Origin: Nitrosomonas ureae
GTDB taxonomy: Bacteria; Pseudomonadota; Gammaproteobacteria; Burkholderiales; Nitrosomonadaceae
Length of the DNA: 64,000 bases
NCBI GenBank assembly: GCA_945872825.1
Contig: CAMCBD010000001.1
Location: 1-64,000 of the forward strand
Direction: 5' to 3'
The position numbers were made by a program, and so were the translations under genes. Every line of letters starts with the position of its first letter. Positions within the stretch are counted from its first letter, which is position 1. The notes below the pieces were generated by a model. The model saw nothing but the letters and a program-made list of their open reading frames with translations. It searched no databases and was not told the DNA's origin. Positions 60,626-64,000 of this stretch are shown piece by piece.

Positions 60626-61546
60626 ATGCTGAATCTACCCCAGCGCACGCATATTTATCAGAATCACCATTTTGACAGCACGCGCTGGGATTATTTTGAA
60701 TCGCGCGCTGATGATATCGTCATTGCAACATCCTACAAAGCTGGTACGACGTGGACGCAAGCGATTGTTGCGCATCTGCTTTTTCCGGACGGGAATTTCC
60801 CTGCGCCGCCTACGCAAATGTCGCCGTGGCTGGACATGCGGATTATTCCGCTCGAAGTGGTTCTGAACAACTTGAAGGCGCAGCAGCATCGCCGCTTTAT
60901 CAAGACGCATTTGCCGCTCGATGGCGTGCCTTATAATGAAAAGGTTAAATACCTCTATATCGCCCGCGATGCGCGTGATGTTTTCATGTCATTGTGGAAT
61001 CACTATACCGGCATGAAGGAAGAAATGCTGATACTCCTGAATAGGCTGCCGGGCCGCGTAGGAGATGAACTCCCGCCACCACCGGATGATATCCATAGCT
61101 TCTGGCAGAATTGGATAACCCGTGGCTCGTTTGCGTGGGAAACCGACGGCTGGCCGTACTGGTCGCATCTTTCCAATGTTCAATCCTGGTGGAATTTCCG
61201 TCACCTGCCCAACATTCAGTTGTTCCACTACAGCGACATGCTCGCGGACACCGAGCGTGAGGTTCGCCGCATCGCTGCATTTCTGGAGATTGATGTGCCC
61301 GAGCAAGCATGGGACGGCATTATCAAAGCGATATCCTTTAAAGAGATGAAACGCCAGGGTGAGCTGTATGCACCGGGGGGCGGTCAATTTTGGAAGGGCG
61401 GCGCGGAGACTTTTATGCACAAAGGCACCAATAACCGCTGGCGCGACGTACTGTCTGACGAGGAATTGGCATTTTATGATACCGCTTGCGGGCGTGCATT
61501 GACTCCGGATTGCCGAGCATGGCTTGAGAATGGTGGGACGATTTGA
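60626..61546 (+). CDS. Sulfotransferase
   Basis: 'IVIATSYKAGTTWTQAIVAHLL' 5'-PSB loop, 'YIARDARDVFMSLWNHY', C-terminal KGGxxxxW-like region. Confidence 0.9.
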   Translation: MLNLPQRTHIYQNHHFDSTRWDYFESRADDIVIATSYKAGTTWTQAIVAHLLFPDGNFPAPPTQMSPWLDMRIIPLEVVLNNLKAQQHRRFIKTHLPLDGVPYNEKVKYLYIARDARDVFMSLWNHYTGMKEEMLILLNRLPGRVGDELPPPPDDIHSFWQNWITRGSFAWETDGWPYWSHLSNVQSWWNFRHLPNIQLFHYSDMLADTEREVRRIAAFLEIDVPEQAWDGIIKAISFKEMKRQGELYAPGGGQFWKGGAETFMHKGTNNRWRDVLSDEELAFYDTACGRALTPDCRAWLENGGTI

Positions 61547-61611
61547 CGGGGTTTTTGATTGACCGATAAGTTAGCTATTATAGGGACTGGTTGTATTTCT
61601 ACGGAGCACTC

Positions 61612-61848
61612 ATGAAAACTGAAAGTTTGAACGAGCTTCGTTCCGAAGCGCTCATGTTACCGGAAGCAGAGCGTGCCGAGTTGGCGCATGCTTTGGTTAA
61701 AAGTCTGGATGCGCCCGATGATGCGGATGTATTGGAGGCTTGTGATAAGGAAATTCTGCGCCGCCTTGCTGAGATTGATGCGGGCACCGCGAAGTTGATT
61801 GATCGAGATGAATTTCGACGACGAATGCAGGCACGGATTGGTGGCTGA
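61612..61848 (+). CDS. Addiction-module antitoxin component (orphan)
   Basis: 'LRSEALMLPEAERAELAHALVKSLDAPDDADVLEACDKEILRRLAEIDAGTAKLIDRDEFRRRM'. Confidence 0.8.
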   Translation: MKTESLNELRSEALMLPEAERAELAHALVKSLDAPDDADVLEACDKEILRRLAEIDAGTAKLIDRDEFRRRMQARIGG

Positions 61849-61994
61849 TCGTGCGTCTGATAAAGCTTCTTGTTGAGGCCGCTAACACAGACATTGAGCC
61901 GCGCTACTGCGAAAACGACAGGAAACATTGTGTGCTTTTTCGATACAGATATGAATGACCCGTTCAGTGGTTTAGTCTCTGCCGCGAGTAGTAG

Positions 61995-62022
61995 GGTGCC
62001 AATAAGCGAAGCGCATTGCACC
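61995..62022. repeat. REP-like palindrome
   Basis: GGTGCCAATAAGCGAAGCGCATTGCACC imperfect inverted repeat. Confidence 0.55.
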
Positions 62023-62133
62023 GGAATTTACATTTGGCGCAATAAGAGCCATGCCCTACCTTGGTTTTGATTTAGATTATCTCTCGATTGATGCGCCTCC
62101 TTATATCGACACATCCTACCGTGCTATAGTGGT

Positions 62134-63246
62134 TTATCGAATTTTTAAGCTGCGTCGGTATTCTCGCAATAGGTTGACACAAGTAAGATCATTACGAATA
62201 TGAATATTGGGTGGTTGATGCCCAGAGATATCGTGCAAATCATTTTTGATAACCTGAACATCGCTTTCCGATAACCCATACGCAGTTGCATAAACGGGTG
62301 AGCTGATCGCAGTTGCCGGTTTGTTGCTACCATAAAGAAGCTCAAGATTTTGTTCTGCAAATGCAAATCCTAGAAAAACAACACGTTCTGCAGAACGGAT
62401 CGTGGATCTAATTTCGATGATGTCGCTATGCGCATCGTCAGTTCCCTCGGTGAATGTTTTTAGCCCGCGTGCCATAGAAACTAGCTGCTCAGTAATTTCT
62501 ACTCCTCCAAAATTAACAGCAGAATTACTTACCCATGGCAATGGGCCAAGATATCCGTATGGGTGGTAAATTTTTAAGTTTTCCAGCAACTTTGCAACTT
62601 GTTCGGGGCTGATCTGAGGATAAAGGCATCGGAGTGAATGATGTAGATAATGTTCTATACATCGATCATAGTTGAAAGTAATGATTGCAATTCGGGATGA
62701 CCTATCCGGTATATCTTCCAATTGACATCCATCCACAATTAAATGGAAAAACGAGTTATACCAGGTCTCTTCGAGTTCTTTAAAGTTAATTGTATTATTA
62801 ATATTTTGATTATCAACCCGCATTTCTGATCCTGACTCAGCACTTAGAATGCAGTAAGCAATTCCAAGTTTTCCGCAGATGGTAATTTCCGAATCATGTC
62901 TATGCGCATTAATGAAATGGTCGATGGATGGAGCTACTTGCATACCATTAGCAATACTTATACAAGCGCTGTGGTAAGAATTTATATTTTGCTGTTGACG
63001 ATCAGCTTGTCTCTGGCATATTTGCCAGAGAGCTTTTTCGATTGATTCATTTTCACAGCTCATCTGCTGATGAACGCCTCCAAGTCGAGTTTTCAGTGCC
63101 GCAGCTATTCGACCTTTTAGCTCATAACCAGTTGGAAGCCCTGCTTCCTTGCTAGCACCGGCTCCTACGACGAATACCAATGAATCATTTGGTTTTGCCA
63201 CTTTATTTCCCATTAGCCTCAAGAATTGTAATTTTTGAGTTCGCAA
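62134..63246 (-). CDS. SIR2-like domain protein (possible NADase; start may be 63213)
   Basis: 'VFVVGAGASKEAGLPTGYELKGRI', 'IITFNYDRCIEHYLHHSL', 'VVFLGFAFAEQNLELL'. Confidence 0.82.
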   Translation of the reverse strand: MRTQKLQFLRLMGNKVAKPNDSLVFVVGAGASKEAGLPTGYELKGRIAAALKTRLGGVHQQMSCENESIEKALWQICQRQADRQQQNINSYHSACISIANGMQVAPSIDHFINAHRHDSEITICGKLGIAYCILSAESGSEMRVDNQNINNTINFKELEETWYNSFFHLIVDGCQLEDIPDRSSRIAIITFNYDRCIEHYLHHSLRCLYPQISPEQVAKLLENLKIYHPYGYLGPLPWVSNSAVNFGGVEITEQLVSMARGLKTFTEGTDDAHSDIIEIRSTIRSAERVVFLGFAFAEQNLELLYGSNKPATAISSPVYATAYGLSESDVQVIKNDLHDISGHQPPNIHIRNDLTCVNLLREYRRSLKIR

Positions 63247-63883
63247 GTTGCGATAGCCAAATGAAAGGTATTTTCGAATCTGGATTTGTTGTTAACCGAT
63301 CCAACAACCGCCGCTTACTCTCTCCCGTAACCACCAACACAATTTGCTCGCTTTCCGCCAGCAGTTTCAATGAAAGACTGACGCGCAGCGATGGCGCAAT
63401 CGGCGGTGCGATCGCAACGCAGTGATGAGTATCAGTTAAATCAGGATTCATCCCTGGAAACAATGAAGCAATATGTCCATCTTCTCCCAGCCCCAATACC
63501 GTCAAACTCAATGGTAGCGGCAGCTTATCCAGTCGTTGGTGAATTTCTTCGATGGCAACAAAAGGATTGTCGTGCCGGGTTTTTAGACCCACGAAACGTG
63601 TGGTTGCGGGGAGGTGATTCATCAAGTGCTGTTTTGCTAGATGTTCGTTCGATTGTTCATCAGTAACATCAACCCAACGCTCATCACTGAGCGTGACGGT
63701 GATTCGATCCCAAGGTAGCCCACATTTTGCCAGTGCGGGCAGGTAATAGCGTGGCGTGTTGCCGCCGGGGACGACCAGTGTGGCGTGTTGTTTTTGGGCT
63801 AGCGTATTTTGCAGTGAGGTTGCGGCAAAGTCGGCAAAGGCCTGACTCAGTTGCTCGATATTCGGGAAGGCATGGCGTTGCAT
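63203..63883 (-). CDS. pgl: 6-phosphogluconolactonase
   Basis: 'LVVPGGNTPRYYLPAL', 'VTLSDERWVDVTDEQSNEHL', 'LGLGEDGHIASLFPG'. Confidence 0.94.
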   Translation of the reverse strand: MQRHAFPNIEQLSQAFADFAATSLQNTLAQKQHATLVVPGGNTPRYYLPALAKCGLPWDRITVTLSDERWVDVTDEQSNEHLAKQHLMNHLPATTRFVGLKTRHDNPFVAIEEIHQRLDKLPLPLSLTVLGLGEDGHIASLFPGMNPDLTDTHHCVAIAPPIAPSLRVSLSLKLLAESEQIVLVVTGESKRRLLDRLTTNPDSKIPFIWLSQLANSKITILEANGK

Positions 63884-63899
63884 CGGGAAGCTGAGGCGC

Positions 63900-64000
63900 T
63901 TACGCGACTAACCCGCATAAATCGGGAACGATTTTGACATGCTCGGGGAAAGGGTTCGGGTCACCGGGAAAGACGCGGCCCAGGAAAGCGGTGTTGTTGG
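63900..64000 (-). CDS. C-terminal end of an upstream CDS, runs off window
   Basis: Minus strand reads NNTAFLGRVFPGDPNPFPEHVKIVPDLCGLVA*; family not identified. Confidence 0.4.
   Translation of the reverse strand, partial: NNTAFLGRVFPGDPNPFPEHVKIVPDLCGLVA

Noticed and set aside
1-64000. CRISPR array
   Set aside because: No regularly spaced identical repeats seen; the only tandem arrays are the fliK and Ala/Pro linker repeats
1-64000. tRNA or rRNA genes
   Set aside because: No convincing T-arm/CCA context or rRNA motif noticed by eye; a tRNAscan run would be needed to be certain

Overview
The window is a betaproteobacterial chromosome segment, probably from a Nitrosomonas-like ammonia oxidiser (inferred from gene content only). 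From left to right it contains: IS remnants; an AT-rich intergenic region with a cluster of DnaA boxes; a YheS-type ABC-F gene; a large flagellar block (fliE, FlrB/FlrC-like two-component genes, fliF to fliR); a 615-aa Ala/Glu-rich helical protein with almost no proline; a frameshifted selU; a four-gene fatty acyl-AMP ligase / SDR / ACP / alpha-oxoamine synthase operon resembling bacterial sphingolipid-type biosynthesis; an NADH-dehydrogenase-SelD fusion; a hopanoid block (hpnH, decayed hpnB, hpnM, hpnN, and a distant hpnO-like gene); purine and housekeeping genes; a ParE-type TA module flanked by 90-bp direct repeats; a VapBC pair whose toxin has a single in-frame stop; lysS; a truncated regulator facing an M11-like metallopeptidase; a diguanylate cyclase; a regulatory PTS; metX-metW; a sulfotransferase; a SIR2-like protein; and pgl. 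The best leads are the sphingolipid-like operon, the DnaA-box cluster, the repeat-flanked TA cassette, a short motif found at three stop codons, and apparent frameshifts in fliM and selU. All calls come from reading the sequence and the supplied ORF track; no database search was run.
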